DNA from: Pontibacter pamirensis
GTDB lineage: Bacteria > Bacteroidota > Bacteroidia > Cytophagales > Hymenobacteraceae
DNA length: 58,579 nt
NCBI RefSeq assembly: GCF_010015475.1
Contig: NZ_SSNI01000036.1
Coordinates: forward strand, 1 to 58,579
Direction of reading: 5' to 3'
Below the pieces are notes generated by a model. That model worked only from the letters and a program-made list of their open reading frames with translations, ran no database searches and had not been told where the DNA came from. The translations under genes were made by a program, and so were the position numbers. Positions 58,441-58,579 of this stretch are shown piece by piece. The first letter of the stretch is position 1. Each line of letters opens with the position of its first letter.

Positions 58441-58579
58441 TGTATATAGTATTCCCTGTTTGTAGGACCACCAAGCACTGTTTTTAAGTTGATTTTTCCC
58501 TAAGTCCTCTCCCAATCAGGCCGCCTGCTGTTTGTATACCTCCACCGGAATCTGTCTCCCTATCCCCTGATGGTGTTTC
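58441..58579 (-). mobile_element. IS end (right window edge), likely IS3-like
   Basis: From about 58441 the sequence leaves the cassette and reads TGTATATAGTATTCCCTG. Read on the minus strand it is the downstream end of a transposase OrfB and about 75 bp of non-coding end sequence. The exact boundary is uncertain by about 10 bp. The CCCTG stretch resembles the terminus at 108-127, so the two edges could be opposite ends of related elements; this is tentative. Confidence 0.55.
58516..58579 (-). CDS. Transposase OrfB, C-terminal fragment
   Basis: The last 20 codons end HHQGIGRQIPVEVYKQQAA and then TGA at 58516-58518. The HQGI motif and position fit the C-terminal end of IS3-family (DDE, rve-domain) OrfB proteins; I recognise it by pattern only. 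The rest lies beyond the window edge. Confidence 0.6.
   Translation of the reverse strand, partial: KHHQGIGRQIPVEVYKQQAA

Overview
The window looks like chromosomal DNA of an aerobic member of the Bacteroidota, most likely Cytophagales/Hymenobacteraceae (Pontibacter-like); this is an inference from gene content. The evidence is type IX secretion (T9SS) C-terminal sorting domains, two-domain DUF1599, BT_3928-type and DUF4403 proteins, lipoboxes without strong Shine-Dalgarno sites, several matches to the TAnnTTTG -7 promoter element, and a threonine-to-glycine route made of an epimerase-type threonine dehydrogenase plus Kbl. Both edges fall inside insertion sequences that look IS3-like, so the window resembles a contig bounded by repeats.

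Layout. 1-5.5 kb: an IS end that has cut off the front of a gene, then DUF4403, thioredoxin-like, barrel and DUF3891 proteins and threonine dehydrogenase. 5.9-14.6 kb: a repeat protein rich in RPRPVIKRP motifs, kbl, cdaA-folP (c-di-AMP synthesis and folate), DUF1599, a BT_3928-like redox membrane protein, aroK and a fatty-acid-hydroxylase-type enzyme. 15-24 kb: mqo, two divergent spore-photoproduct-lyase-like radical SAM genes, a CocE-type hydrolase, tRNA-Asn, a degenerate Rieske-like lipoprotein, 3-hydroxyacyl-CoA dehydrogenase and pheS. 24.6-34.4 kb: a LiaF-like/LytS/LytR three-gene unit, then a tetR-tolC-adaptor-RND efflux operon that ends in an acyl-carrier-like gene lacking the usual serine. 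34.7-42.3 kb: metallopeptidases, a YkvA-like protein, NlpC/P60, two thioredoxin-fold proteins, a DJ-1/PfpI protein, YceI and a barrel. 42.7 kb: a cluster of DnaA-box-like sites. 42.9-50.4 kb: an HDAC-like enzyme, a type III polyketide synthase/methyltransferase/flavoprotein operon, small exported proteins and a GH15 enzyme. 50.5-53.6 kb: gene relics, a seven-repeat propeller-like T9SS protein and a lipoprotein.

The accessory end (53.7-58.6 kb) is the most interesting part. Beyond tRNA-Arg(CCT) lies a tyrosine recombinase with a -1 frameshift at an A7 run and about 100 extra residues inside its catalytic domain. Further on are three consecutive single-gene cassettes, each about 420-560 bp. They are separated by 65-69 bp imperfect hairpins. 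Each hairpin starts with an arm ending in AAC and ends in GTT, and the AAC arm at the end of each cassette is the reverse complement of the GTT-containing sequence at the start of the same cassette. That is the geometry of integron cassettes and attC sites, but the sequences do not fit the canonical GTTRRRY core. In addition, each cassette gene's TAA stop lies exactly 9 nt before the arm, in a conserved TAAGAAnnnCTT. A fourth cassette is cut after six codons by the right-edge IS.

The window also carries dispersed intergenic inverted repeats of at least three kinds: GGACAAAGGAC elements, CCCCTCC elements, and a perfect 28-bp-arm palindrome.
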